64,000 nucleotides of DNA from the NCBI GenBank assembly GCA_902778455.1, contig CACYXR010000018.1, positions 39,638-103,637 of the forward strand, in the 5' to 3' direction. Within the stretch, counting starts at the first letter, position 1; every line of letters begins with the position of its first letter. Shown piece by piece: positions 8,846 through 17,043 of this stretch. The position numbers were made by a program, and so were the translations under genes. The stretch is from an uncultured Selenomonadaceae bacterium. GTDB taxonomy: Bacteria; Bacillota; Negativicutes; Selenomonadales; Selenomonadaceae. Under the pieces are notes generated by a model that was given only the letters and a program-made list of their open reading frames with translations, was not told where the DNA came from and made no database searches.

Positions 8846-10528
8846 TCACTCCTCTGCGAGCCATGTCTTGACAAGGAGGGCAACTTCCTCAGGCTTGTCG
8901 TTGATCAGCTTTTCGATCGCCTCTCGCTGAGCGATCAGCAGTTTTTCTTCCTCTGTGAGTTCCGCTTCGGGAATCTCGTTGTTCGCGATCGCCGCGGCGC
9001 GATACTCCTGCTGGAGCTGCTGCTGCTGACGCGCTTCTTCTTCCTGGCGCAAACGTTCCGCTTCTTCTTCCTGTCTCTGACGTTCTTCCTCTTCCTGTCT
9101 TGCCAATTCCGCCAGCCGCCTTTCTTCCTCAAGCCGCGCCTCCTCGGCCTCCCGCTCCAGACGCTCCTGACGCTTCTTCCAGAGGATGTAGCCGATGACG
9201 GAAGCAATGATTAGGATAATCAACGCTATTACTGCATACATAATCCGATTCTGCCTATCTATTTCTGCCTGTTCCGCGGCCGCCAGACGATCCGCGATCT
9301 CCGTGCTGAACGGCAGCGGCTCGACGGACACCGTGTCGCCGCGCTCGCGGTTCAGCCCCACAGCGGACGAGACGGAACGCATGATGCTGTCGCGCTGCGC
9401 CTGCGTAATGTCGTCGTTGACGAGCACCGCGATATTGACGCGCCGGATGGAGCCGGGCGAAGCGATGACTTTCTGCTTTTCCTCGTTGATCTCGTAGTTT
9501 TTGGTCGATTCCTTCTTCTCATAGTTCGCGTTGGCGACTTCCGCCTCCGCGACGTACCCGGGCACGTTCGCCTGCACACCTGCAGGCCCGCCCGGATTGT
9601 TCGAAGTGCCGGTATAGCTCTCGCTCATGTCCTGCTGGCTGCGGATGATGCCGGAATCCTCGACCACCGGCGTGAAGGTCTGCCGATCGATCTGTTTCTG
9701 GTCGAAATCCAGCTCCACATTGACGCGGACAAATGCGCGCCCCGCGCCCAGCGCCTGATCGAGAAGGCTCTGCACGTCCTTCTGCATCCGCTGCTGGACT
9801 TTGCGCGTCATTTCCATCTGGGTGATGGTCTTCGCGCTGACGCCTTTCTCCTCGTATTCGTCCTCGTCAGGATCGTTCAGGATCTTGCCGTGCTCGTCGA
9901 CAATCGTGATATTTTCCGGCAAAAGCCCCTGGATGCTGTGCGCGGTCAGATTGACGATGCCTTTGATTTCCTGCTTCGTCAGCGTCTGGTCCGGCTTCAG
10001 CTTCAGCATGATCGAGGCCGTGGCCGGTTTCTCGTTTTTCTTGTAGAGGCTGTCCTCCGCAAGCACGATATGAACGCGGGCCCGATCAATCGCCGCGATC
10101 TGCTCAATGGTCCGTGTCAGTTCCCCCTGGAGTGCCTGCAAATAATTGACCTTGTTCTGGAACTCCGTGACGCCCAGCTTGCTGTCGTCGAATATCTCGA
10201 AGCCCTTGTGCCCGCGCGGCAGTCCCTGTGTGGCGAGATCAAGCCGCACCGTATGCACGTCCTTGGACGAGACGAGCACCGTGACTCCGCCGTCGGTCTC
10301 CTGCACCTCATATGGAACTTTCTGCTCATTCAGCTTTGCAACAACGTCGCCGGCGTCCTTCGTCTCCATGTTCGTGAACAGGGGAACGAGGTCCGGCTTC
10401 CTTCCATATAGAAAGCTCGCGCCGACAATCGCAGCCACCAGCAGCACCACCGCGCCCAACGCGAGGTACCGCTGCTGCTTTGTCGTCTTGTTCCAAAGCT
10501 GCAGATACCGTTCTTTCCAGTCTGCCAT
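8846..10528 (-). CDS. fliF: Flagellar MS-ring protein FliF
   Basis: 560 residues from the ATG at 10528 (MADWKERYLQLWNKT); an ATG nine bases upstream lies too close to the AAGGGA site. Two transmembrane helices flank a large periplasmic part: the first near residues 24-44, the second near residue 440 (IMYAVIALIILIIASVIGYI). Internal family motifs include RVHIVLAEDSLYKKNEKPATAS and the ring-building region. The C-terminal tail after a Glu/Arg/Gln-rich coiled coil ends in NDKPEEVALLVKTWLAEE, the FliG-binding motif. FliF forms the membrane ring on which the C-ring and export gate assemble. Confidence 0.96.
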   Translation of the reverse strand: MADWKERYLQLWNKTTKQQRYLALGAVVLLVAAIVGASFLYGRKPDLVPLFTNMETKDAGDVVAKLNEQKVPYEVQETDGGVTVLVSSKDVHTVRLDLATQGLPRGHKGFEIFDDSKLGVTEFQNKVNYLQALQGELTRTIEQIAAIDRARVHIVLAEDSLYKKNEKPATASIMLKLKPDQTLTKQEIKGIVNLTAHSIQGLLPENITIVDEHGKILNDPDEDEYEEKGVSAKTITQMEMTRKVQQRMQKDVQSLLDQALGAGRAFVRVNVELDFDQKQIDRQTFTPVVEDSGIIRSQQDMSESYTGTSNNPGGPAGVQANVPGYVAEAEVANANYEKKESTKNYEINEEKQKVIASPGSIRRVNIAVLVNDDITQAQRDSIMRSVSSAVGLNRERGDTVSVEPLPFSTEIADRLAAAEQAEIDRQNRIMYAVIALIILIIASVIGYILWKKRQERLEREAEEARLEEERRLAELARQEEEERQRQEEEAERLRQEEEARQQQQLQQEYRAAAIANNEIPEAELTEEEKLLIAQREAIEKLINDKPEEVALLVKTWLAEE

Positions 10529-10600
10529 CTTTTCCATCCCTTCGGCTCATACCAGACGCAGTCAATATTTTTAAGTCTTTACTGCGGCTGCATGAGGCAT

Positions 10601-10682
10601 CATTTGCGCCGCAGGCGCAAATGTAGCCTGCGAAGCAGGCGTATCTCAGTTCAAAATTTTATTGAAAAATTTGGCCTGAGAT
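10601..10682. repeat. Nested inverted repeats between fliE and fliF
   Basis: Three hairpin-capable units follow each other: CATTTGCGCC-N3-GGCGCAAATG (10601-10623, perfect), GCCTGC-N3-GCAGGC (10626-10640), and TCTCAG...CTGAGA enclosing an AT-rich loop (10644-10681). No T-run follows on the operon strand, so it is unlikely to be a simple terminator. It could be a processing site or a REP-like element. Confidence 0.55.
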
Positions 10683-10711
10683 GAGTATCAATACGAAAAA
10701 GCAGGCACTGC

Positions 10712-11014
10712 TTATACCTGCATCCGCATGAGCTCCTGGTAGGCGGAAAGAGCCCGGTTCCTGACCTGCATCGTAAGCTGAAGGGAAAGCTCCGCCTTCT
10801 GCGCGGCGATGACGACCTGAGAGATGTCGTCCACTTCCCCCGCGGCCAGTGCCGCGTCCATAGCCTCCGATTGATGCTGCAAATTATTCGTCTGTTTCAG
10901 CGCGTCAATCATATACTGGCTGAACGTCTTGACTTCCGGCTCGGGAAGCGTCTCGCCGAGATGGCTCGTCGCACTCATTTTCACCGGCGTCATCTGCAAG
11001 GGTTCCATGACCAT
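10712..11014 (-). CDS. fliE: Flagellar hook-basal body complex protein FliE
   Basis: 100 residues, standard FliE size, with the C-terminal signature DDISQVVIAAQKAELSLQLTMQVRNRALSAYQELMRMQV split across its last 40 residues. FliE is the periplasmic adaptor between the MS-ring and the proximal rod and is the first substrate exported. Lies between flgC and fliF, as in most Firmicute flagellar operons. Confidence 0.93.
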   Translation of the reverse strand: MVMEPLQMTPVKMSATSHLGETLPEPEVKTFSQYMIDALKQTNNLQHQSEAMDAALAAGEVDDISQVVIAAQKAELSLQLTMQVRNRALSAYQELMRMQV

Positions 11015-11052
11015 AATGTCACCTCATATATAAATAGTTGAAACCAACCCGT

Positions 11053-11514
11053 TTATCTTCCGATTTCCAGCGCCTGGTTCGCCATCGCCTTGGCGGCATT
11101 GATGGCGGTCACATTCGCTTCGTAAGCGCGGGAGGCCGTGATCAGGTCGACCATTTCCGCGACGGCGTTGACGTTCGGGCGCTCCACATATCCCTCGGCA
11201 TTGGCGTCGGGATGCCCCGGATCGTATACCAGCGGCCCCTGCCGGCGATCCTCTTCGATGCGCACGGCGCGGACGCCGTTCCCGCGATCGCGGTTCTTTC
11301 GATTCTTGTGCAGCGCGTGCGCCATGAAAAAGCCGAAGCCCTTCTGCTCATCATACTCGCGAGGCTGGAACACGACATAACGGCGATGATAAGCGCCGCC
11401 TTCCAGCGTGCGCGTCGTATTCGCGTTTGCCAGATTATTGGAAATCACGTCCATACGAAGACGCTCTGCCGTCAGGGCAGACGCTGACGTATCGATCCCA
11501 CCGAACATGCTCAT
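11053..11514 (-). CDS. flgC: Flagellar proximal rod protein FlgC
   Basis: 153 residues from ATG at 11514 (MSMFGGIDTSASALTAER), chosen because AAAGGGG lies 8 bases upstream. Contains the rod-family motif RMDVISNNLANANTTRT and the C-terminal rod/hook motif VNAVAEMVDLITASRAYEAN. Polymerises with FlgB and FlgF into the proximal rod. Immediately precedes fliE in the operon. Confidence 0.95.
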   Translation of the reverse strand: MSMFGGIDTSASALTAERLRMDVISNNLANANTTRTLEGGAYHRRYVVFQPREYDEQKGFGFFMAHALHKNRKNRDRGNGVRAVRIEEDRRQGPLVYDPGHPDANAEGYVERPNVNAVAEMVDLITASRAYEANVTAINAAKAMANQALEIGR

Positions 11515-11565
11515 ACTGATTACCCCTTTATATTTATTACTCCGACCATTAAAATCCACAAAATC

Positions 11566-11595
11566 TTGCCTTCCCCTTGAGGGGAAGGGGGGATA
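11566..11595. repeat. Short palindromic repeat in the flgB-flgC gap
   Basis: CTTGCCTTCCCCTTGAGGGG is an inverted fragment of the repeat at 5447-5500. It is a further copy of the same dispersed palindromic family. Confidence 0.55.
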
Positions 11596-11622
11596 TTAAA
11601 GGCCAAAATAATGGAAGGCGCC

Positions 11623-12045
11623 TCAGCCCTCGCCATTCTGCATGACAGATTTGACTCGGGAGATATACCCGCTGAGGGAGCGCGTCATCGCATTGTACCA
11701 GAGCTGGTTCTTCGCCAGGCTCGCCATTTCCATATCAATATCGACGTTGTTGTTGTCCACGCGCATGACCGTAGTATCGTCCCGCTCAACGCGCGCATCG
11801 GCCCGCTCGAATTTCTTGAAAGGCAAATGCCTGTCATGGGTACGAACCATCTGCAGCTTGCCCTTGTCGTCGTCCCCGTAAAGCTCCTTCGCAAGAAGCT
11901 CCTCAAAAACGACCTCGCTTCGCTTGAAATTCGGCGTATTGACGTTCGCGAGATTGTCCGAGATGACCTCGTGCCGCAGGTTCGCGGCAGAAAGACCGCG
12001 CTCCATATAGTCGAACGTCGGCGCCCGCATAATCTGGTCGAGCAT
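11623..12045 (-). CDS. flgB: Flagellar proximal rod protein FlgB
   Basis: 140 residues from ATG at 12045 (MLDQIMRAPTFDYMERGL), preceded by a clear GGGAGGAG site. The rod motif RHEVISDNLANVNTPNFKRS and the C-terminal segment MEMASLAKNQLWYNAMTRSL identify FlgB. It is the first gene of the flagellar cluster, directly following codY, a synteny known from Bacillus and other Firmicutes. Confidence 0.95.
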   Translation of the reverse strand: MLDQIMRAPTFDYMERGLSAANLRHEVISDNLANVNTPNFKRSEVVFEELLAKELYGDDDKGKLQMVRTHDRHLPFKKFERADARVERDDTTVMRVDNNNVDIDMEMASLAKNQLWYNAMTRSLSGYISRVKSVMQNGEG

Positions 12046-12276
12046 AAAAACTCCTCCCATAAGGAACTAAAGAAAAAGCACGCAAAATCCGCCCCGAGAG
12101 GCCTCTTGGCTGAACCAAGAAGAAAATCGGCGCGAAAGCATACTCCCCCATTAAGGTTAGCTTTTCCTATTTTACCATTTTTTTCGGCAGATAATACCCC
12201 TCTAACCAAAATTTTGGGTTATTTTTTATAAAAATAGTCTTTTTATCCCAAACCCATCAACAAATAGTTCTTTTGT
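12046..12276 (-). promoter_or_regulatory. codY-flgB intergenic region, structured leader of the flagellar operon
   Basis: 231 bases without a gene. On the minus strand the flgB-proximal part holds a stem TCTTGG-N5-CCAAGA (around 12108-12124) and a GC-rich GGCCTCTCGGGGCGG stretch. The codY-proximal part is AT-rich with candidate -10 elements (TATTAT near 12191 and TAAAAT near 12170) but no convincing -35. Probably contains the flgB promoter and a folded leader. I do not recognise a known riboswitch. Confidence 0.4.
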
Positions 12277-13056
12277 TTACCGCTTCAATTTCGCGATCTC
12301 GTCAATCAGATGCTTGTTCAGCACCTTGATATAGGTGCCCTTCATGCCCAAAGAACGGGACTCGATAATATTTGCCGACTCAAATTTCCGCAGCGCATTG
12401 ACAATGACGGAGCGAGTGATCTTGTTTTCGTCGGCGACCTTCGAGGCAATCAAAAGTCCCTCCGTGCCTTCCAGCTTCGAAATGATGGCGTCGGCCGCTT
12501 TGAGCTCCGAGAAGGACAATGTAGCCAGCGCAATCTGGACGGTCGCCTGCTCCCGCGCATCAGCCTCGATTTTCGTCGTGCGCTCGCGCAGCATTTCCAT
12601 GCCGACAACGGCCGCGCCGTACTCCGCAAGGATCAGGTCGTCGTCCGTGAATTCCTCGTCGTATTTCGCCAGAATCAATGTGCCGATCCGCTCTCCCACA
12701 CCGTAAATGGGAACAATTGTCGTGTTTTTCCCATTGAAGCCGCAGGGCGTATTGTCCGACGTAAACGCGCAAATACCGGTCTTTGAGCGCAGATTCGGCG
12801 AAGTCTCGTCCATCTTCAGCAGCCATTTCGCGTATTTTTTCGGGAAGCAGCCTTTATTGATGACCTTATCCACCATCAATTCACATTCAAAGTCGTCGAC
12901 AAAGGCATGACCCGAAATCACGCCGTCCTTATCGGTGATGTAGACATTCGCACCGATAACATTGCAGAGAACGCGGGCGACGCCGGAATACTCGACGTTC
13001 TCCATCCGCTGCAGCAGCCGATTGATTTTCCTAGTTTTCTCCAGAAGTGTTGCCAT
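12277..13056 (-). CDS. codY: GTP- and branched-chain-amino-acid-sensing global repressor CodY
   Basis: 259 residues from ATG at 13056 (MATLLEKTRKINRLLQ), exactly the usual CodY length; an in-frame ATG two codons upstream sits inside the GGAGG site and is rejected. The N-terminal GAF domain (about 1-150) contains RVLCNVIGANVYITDKDG. The C-terminal winged helix (about 200-255) contains ITRSVIVNALRKFESANIIE and SLGMKGTYIKVLN. CodY represses nutrient-limitation genes when GTP and branched-chain amino acids are high. Its location next to hslUV and flgB matches the Firmicute arrangement. Two CodY-box-like sequences upstream suggest autoregulation. Confidence 0.97.
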   Translation of the reverse strand: MATLLEKTRKINRLLQRMENVEYSGVARVLCNVIGANVYITDKDGVISGHAFVDDFECELMVDKVINKGCFPKKYAKWLLKMDETSPNLRSKTGICAFTSDNTPCGFNGKNTTIVPIYGVGERIGTLILAKYDEEFTDDDLILAEYGAAVVGMEMLRERTTKIEADAREQATVQIALATLSFSELKAADAIISKLEGTEGLLIASKVADENKITRSVIVNALRKFESANIIESRSLGMKGTYIKVLNKHLIDEIAKLKR

Positions 13057-13084
13057 GGTCATCCTCCTTTGCATAATCACCACT

Positions 13085-13099
13085 ATTATTCAGAAATTA
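13085..13099 (-). promoter_or_regulatory. CodY-box-like site in the codY leader
   Basis: On the minus strand TAATTTCTGAATAAT agrees at 11 of 15 positions with the CodY consensus AATTTTCWGAAAATT. It lies about 30 bases upstream of the codY start. This is a by-eye match, not a scored motif search. Confidence 0.35.
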
Positions 13100-13147
13100 T
13101 TTTATATTCTATCATATAATTTCAAATATGCATAGAAAAATATCCGC

Positions 13148-13162
13148 ATGTTTCCGAAAATT
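13148..13162 (-). promoter_or_regulatory. CodY-box-like site upstream of codY
   Basis: On the minus strand AATTTTCGGAAACAT matches the CodY consensus AATTTTCWGAAAATT at 12 of 15 positions. About 92 bases upstream of the codY start, in the AT-rich promoter region. Suggests autorepression. Confidence 0.45.
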
Positions 13163-13301
13163 TTGGATACAATGGACAAATCATTTCATGCACGTACGGA
13201 AACATGATTCGCAGGCATGGAACCGATGGAGAAATATGTTCCATTTCCTTTGGAAATATGCGAAAGAGGATGAAAGAATAATTTCCCAAAAAGCGAAAAA
13301 A

Positions 13302-13317
13302 TGTTTCACGTGAAACA
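13302..13317. other. parS centromere site 1
   Basis: TGTTTCACGTGAAACA, a perfect 16-bp palindrome identical to the canonical ParB/Spo0J parS site. In known bacteria ParB nucleates here and spreads, loading SMC near the replication origin. It lies in the codY-hslU gap, not inside a gene. Confidence 0.92.
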
Positions 13318-13432
13318 ATAGAACATAGACTGAAAATATCATGAAAGAAAGAAAACCATTGTAACTACAGGCTTTTCTTCGTTTTCTTCGCGACATTTTC
13401 GCATCGAAAAACAAAACATTTCCAAAAAGCAA

Positions 13433-13448
13433 TGTTTCACGTGAAACA
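13433..13448. other. parS centromere site 2
   Basis: Second perfect TGTTTCACGTGAAACA, 131 bases from the first. Flanks are also similar (CCAAAAAGC before, GAACATA after both sites), so the pair looks like a local duplication of about 40 bases. Confidence 0.92.
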
Positions 13449-13469
13449 AACGAACATAACATGAAAACA

Positions 13470-13515
13470 AAATGAAAACCCCTTCACTGTCGCTTTGACG
13501 GCAAAAGGGCTTTCA
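13470..13515 (-). terminator. Probable terminator after hslU
   Basis: On the minus strand GAAAGCCCTT ... AAGGGGTTTTC can pair around a ~20-base loop and ends in TTTTCATTTTG, directly behind the hslU stop. The stem is imperfect. Confidence 0.45.
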
Positions 13516-13521
13516 ATTATA

Positions 13522-14916
13522 TCAAAGAATGAATCTGCTCAAATCCCGGCTTTCGGTAATCTCGGAAAGCTTTTTCTCAACGTATTCCGCGTCGATGGTG
13601 ATAGTTTTTTCTTCCAGCTCCGGGGCGTCGAAGGAAATCTCCTCCAGCAGCTTTTCCATCAGGGTGTGCAGACGGCGCGCGCCGATATTCTCGGTCTGTT
13701 CGTTGACCTCGCAGGCCATTTTCGCGATGCGGTGGATGGCGTCGTCGGTGAAGGAAAGCTCGACGCCCTCGGTGGCGAGAAGCGCTTTGTATTGCTTCAG
13801 CAGCGCGTTTTTCGGCTCGACGAGAATGCGCCGGAAATCTTCCTCCTTCAGGGAAGCCAGCTCTACACGGATCGGGAAGCGCCCCTGCAGTTCGGGAATC
13901 AGGTCGGAGGGCTTCGCCATATGGAACGCGCCGGCCGCGATGAAAAGCACATGGTCTGTCTTGACCGGACCGTATTTCGTCATGACCGTCGAGCCTTCAA
14001 CGATCGGCAGTATATCGCGCTGCACCCCTTCCCGGGACACGTCGTGGCCGCTGGTCTGCCCATCCTTGACCGCGACCTTGTCGATCTCGTCGAGGAACAC
14101 GATGCCGCTGCGCTCGGCCGCTTGGATTGCCTCGGCGGAAACCTCGTCCATGTCAACGAGCTTCGCTGCTTCTTCCTGTGCGAAAATCTTCCGCGCTTCC
14201 TTGACCGCCACCTTGCGCCGCTTGTGTTTCTTCGGCATCAGGCCCGAAATCATGTCCTGCAAGTCGCCGCCCATGCTCTCCAAACTGGAACCGGCGAACA
14301 TGCCGACCATCGGACGTCCCTGCTCCTCAACCTCGACCTCGATCAATTCGTCTTCCAGCTCGCCCGCATCGAGGCGTTTCTTGCACCAGGCACGTCCCGC
14401 CTTGTATTTCGGCTCGCTTTCTTCCTCGGCAACCTTCGACGCCATGCTGTCCGCCGCGCCGAACAGGCGTCCCAGCGGATTCGTCGACGGCTTCGTCTCG
14501 GGAACGAAAGCGTCGAGGATTCTCTCCTCCGCAAGCTGCTCCGCCTTTTCACGCACCGCTTCCATACGTTCCTTGCGCACCATGCGGACCGCCGTTTCCG
14601 CCAATTCGCGCACGATGGATTCCACGTCGCGTCCCACATAACCGACTTCGGTGAACTTCGTCGCCTCGATCTTGACAAACGGCGCCTTGACCAGCTTCGC
14701 CAAGCGGCGCGCGATCTCCGTCTTGCCGACGCCGGTGGAGCCGATCATCAAAATATTTTTCGGGATTACGTCGTCCCGCATGGCCTCGTCGAGCTGACGG
14801 CTGCGCCAGCGGTTGCGAAGCGCGAGCGCCACGGCGCGCTTGGCCTGCTCCTGCCCGACAACATATTTATCCAATTCCGCCACGATCTCGCGCGGCGTCT
14901 GTTCATTGATCTGCAC
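13522..14916 (-). CDS. hslU: ATP-dependent protease ATPase subunit HslU
   Basis: 464 residues. Walker [17 protein letters not shown] and Walker [18 protein letters not shown] are clear; the I-domain insertion lies between them (about 110-240). The C terminus ends DLSRFIL, as expected for the HslU tail that docks into HslV and activates it. HslU is the AAA+ unfoldase of the two-component HslUV (ClpYQ) protease. It is 15 bases downstream of hslV and in the same operon; codY follows across the parS-bearing gap. Confidence 0.97.
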   Translation of the reverse strand: MQINEQTPREIVAELDKYVVGQEQAKRAVALALRNRWRSRQLDEAMRDDVIPKNILMIGSTGVGKTEIARRLAKLVKAPFVKIEATKFTEVGYVGRDVESIVRELAETAVRMVRKERMEAVREKAEQLAEERILDAFVPETKPSTNPLGRLFGAADSMASKVAEEESEPKYKAGRAWCKKRLDAGELEDELIEVEVEEQGRPMVGMFAGSSLESMGGDLQDMISGLMPKKHKRRKVAVKEARKIFAQEEAAKLVDMDEVSAEAIQAAERSGIVFLDEIDKVAVKDGQTSGHDVSREGVQRDILPIVEGSTVMTKYGPVKTDHVLFIAAGAFHMAKPSDLIPELQGRFPIRVELASLKEEDFRRILVEPKNALLKQYKALLATEGVELSFTDDAIHRIAKMACEVNEQTENIGARRLHTLMEKLLEEISFDAPELEEKTITIDAEYVEKKLSEITESRDLSRFIL

Positions 14917-14931
14917 TGAAATAACTCCCTT

Positions 14932-15483
14932 TTAATCCAATTCTTCCACTTTAATATTGTGGTTCGTAAACACGCAAATATCGGCGGCGATCTCAAGAGC
15001 TTCCTTGGCAATCTCCGCCGCGGTCATGGAACCGGCGTGCTTTTTCAGCGCGCGGGCCGCCGCCAGCGCATAGAACCCGCCGGAGCCGATGGCGGCGACG
15101 TCCCCATCCGGCTCGATGACCTCGCCGTTGCCGGAGATCATCAAAAGCGTATCGCCGTCGGCAACGAGCAGCAGTGCTTCCAGACGGCGCAGCACCTTGT
15201 CCGTGCGCCATTCCTTCGCCAGCTCCACCGACGATCGCAAAAGATTCCCGTTAAACTCTTCCAGCTTCGCCTCGAATTTCTCGAACAGCGTGAACGCGTC
15301 GGCCACCGACCCAGCAAATCCCGCCAGCACGCTGTCATGGTAGAGGCGGCGCACCTTGCGCGCGTTGGCCTTCATCACCGTATGCTGACCGAAGGTAACC
15401 TGCCCGTCCCCGGCGATGGCCGTCCTGCCGTCATGCCGGACGGCAACGATGGTCGTCGCATGAAATTCATTGCGTTGTTCCAT
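14932..15483 (-). CDS. hslV: ATP-dependent protease proteolytic subunit HslV
   Basis: 183 residues. Short propeptide-like MEQRNEFHA precedes [10 protein letters not shown], where the first Thr is the N-terminal nucleophile after processing. [14 protein letters not shown] and [17 protein letters not shown] are HslV family blocks, and [16 protein letters not shown] corresponds to the [15 protein letters not shown] seen here. Forms a dodecamer of proteasome beta-type subunits capped by HslU. In related genomes the gene upstream is xerC (codV); here it is replaced by a 137-bp inverted-repeat element. Confidence 0.96.
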   Translation of the reverse strand: MEQRNEFHATTIVAVRHDGRTAIAGDGQVTFGQHTVMKANARKVRRLYHDSVLAGFAGSVADAFTLFEKFEAKLEEFNGNLLRSSVELAKEWRTDKVLRRLEALLLVADGDTLLMISGNGEVIEPDGDVAAIGSGGFYALAAARALKKHAGSMTAAEIAKEALEIAADICVFTNHNIKVEELD

Positions 15484-15513
15484 GACGTTTTTCCTCCAAT
15501 TCCGCCGTTTTTC

Positions 15514-15650
15514 TAAGGAACCACTGAATAAGTCCCTCCGCGCCTCTGCCGGATCTTTTTCCGACTGCCGTCGTCAAATCCCTCTCGACGTAGCGATGCT
15601 ACGCCTTTCCCTCGACAGATGCACGAATTGACTTAATCAGTGTTTCCTTA
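15514..15650. mobile_element. MITE-like element in place of xerC
   Basis: 137 bp bounded by terminal inverted repeats: TAAGGAACCACTGAATAAG at the left and GACTTAATCAGTGTTTCC at the right, matching at 19 of 21 positions over the full arms. The centre holds the palindromic motif GACGTAGCGATGCTACG. The same left end and core recur at 63847-64000 and, inverted and partial, at 51117-51184. It encodes no protein. Confidence 0.7.
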
Positions 15651-15690
15651 ACCAGATTTTTTTGAGATAGGAAAATCAGATTTTCTTTCC

Positions 15691-17040
15691 TCATATATTT
15701 TTGTCCAGCGATTCCTTGAACTGTTCGAGCGACGAAAGCGCGCGCCCGGCCAGCTTCTGCTTTTTCAGCTTTTTGTCCCGCACCCGCTCCGAAAGCGGCG
15801 GCAGCAATCCGAAATTCACGTTCATCGGCTGGAAATTCACCGATTCCGCCGTCGTAATGTAATGCGCCAGCGCTCCATGCGCCGTCTCTGCCGGGAACGT
15901 GACGGACGGCAGTCCCGAAAAAAGCCGTGCGGCATTTATACCCGCCATCAGCCCGGAAGCCGCCGACTCCACATAGCCCTCGACGCCGGTCATCTGCCCC
16001 GCGAAGAAAATCCGCGGGTCGTCGTTCAGCTGCATGGTCGGACGCAGCACAAGGGGCGAATTGATAAAGGTATTGCGATGCATGACGCCGTACCGCATAT
16101 ATTCCGCGTGCGCCAACGCGGGAATCATACCGAAGACGCGCCGCTGCTCCGGCCATGTCAGATGCGTCTGGAACCCGACGAGATTGTAAAGCGTTCCCGC
16201 CGCGTTATCCTGCCGAAGCTGCACAACGGCATAAGGCCGCTCCCCCGTCTCGGGATGTTCGAGTCCCACAGGCTTCATCGGTCCGAAAAGCAGCGTATCC
16301 TTCCCCCGCGCCGCCATGACTTCGACAGGCATACAGCCTTCGAAGAACACCTCTTTCTCAAATTCGTGCGTCGGCGCTTTTTCCGCGTTGACCAGCGCGT
16401 CCCAAAACGCTTCGTATTCTTCCTTCGTCATCGGGCAGTTGATATAGGCCGCCTCGCCCTTGCCGTAGCGTGAAGCGCGGTACGCCCGCGTCATATCCAC
16501 CGAATCCATCGTCACGATCGGCGCCGCGGCGTCGTAAAAATAAAGTCCCCTGCCCCCGGTCAGCCGCGCCACATCCTCCGCCAGCGCATCGTCCGTCAGC
16601 GGCCCGCTGGCGACGATCGTGACGGCGTCGTCAGCGACGGGCACAGCGTCCACCCGTTCGCGCCGCACCGAAATCAGCGGATGGTTTTCCACGCGCTCGG
16701 TGATATATCGGCTGAAGCCTTCCCTGTCCACAGCCAGGGCGCCGCCCGCGGGAACATGGGTTGCGTCGGCCGCCTCCATGACAATCGAACCGAGACGGCG
16801 CATTTCTTCCTTCAGTACGCCCACGGCATTTTCCAGTCCCGCCGCCCGGAGCGAATTGCTGCAGACGAGCTCGGCGAAGTCTCCTGTCTTGTGCGCGGGC
16901 GTGGACTCCCCGGGGCGCATTTCGTAAAGCGTCACGCGCGCGCCGTGCTTTGCCGCCTGCCATGCCGCTTCGCTGCCCGCCAATCCCGCGCCGACAATCA
17001 GGACGCGGTTTATTTTGCTTATATTCCTTTGATTATCCAT
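15691..17040 (-). CDS. trmFO: Folate-dependent tRNA uracil-54 methyltransferase TrmFO
   Basis: 449 residues. FAD-binding Rossmann motif near the N terminus: [21 protein letters not shown]. Internal family blocks include [35 protein letters not shown] and [26 protein letters not shown]. The enzyme uses methylene-THF and reduced FAD to make ribothymidine at position 54 of tRNA. It follows topA by 3 bases, so the two are co-translated. In other Firmicutes the next gene is xerC, absent here. Confidence 0.97.
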   Translation of the reverse strand: MDNQRNISKINRVLIVGAGLAGSEAAWQAAKHGARVTLYEMRPGESTPAHKTGDFAELVCSNSLRAAGLENAVGVLKEEMRRLGSIVMEAADATHVPAGGALAVDREGFSRYITERVENHPLISVRRERVDAVPVADDAVTIVASGPLTDDALAEDVARLTGGRGLYFYDAAAPIVTMDSVDMTRAYRASRYGKGEAAYINCPMTKEEYEAFWDALVNAEKAPTHEFEKEVFFEGCMPVEVMAARGKDTLLFGPMKPVGLEHPETGERPYAVVQLRQDNAAGTLYNLVGFQTHLTWPEQRRVFGMIPALAHAEYMRYGVMHRNTFINSPLVLRPTMQLNDDPRIFFAGQMTGVEGYVESAASGLMAGINAARLFSGLPSVTFPAETAHGALAHYITTAESVNFQPMNVNFGLLPPLSERVRDKKLKKQKLAGRALSSLEQFKESLDKNI

Positions 17041-17043
17041 ACG

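Noticed and set aside
12046..12180. c-di-GMP riboswitch upstream of flgB
   Set aside because: Hairpins are present but the conserved GEMM core and tetraloop receptor pattern could not be found by eye.
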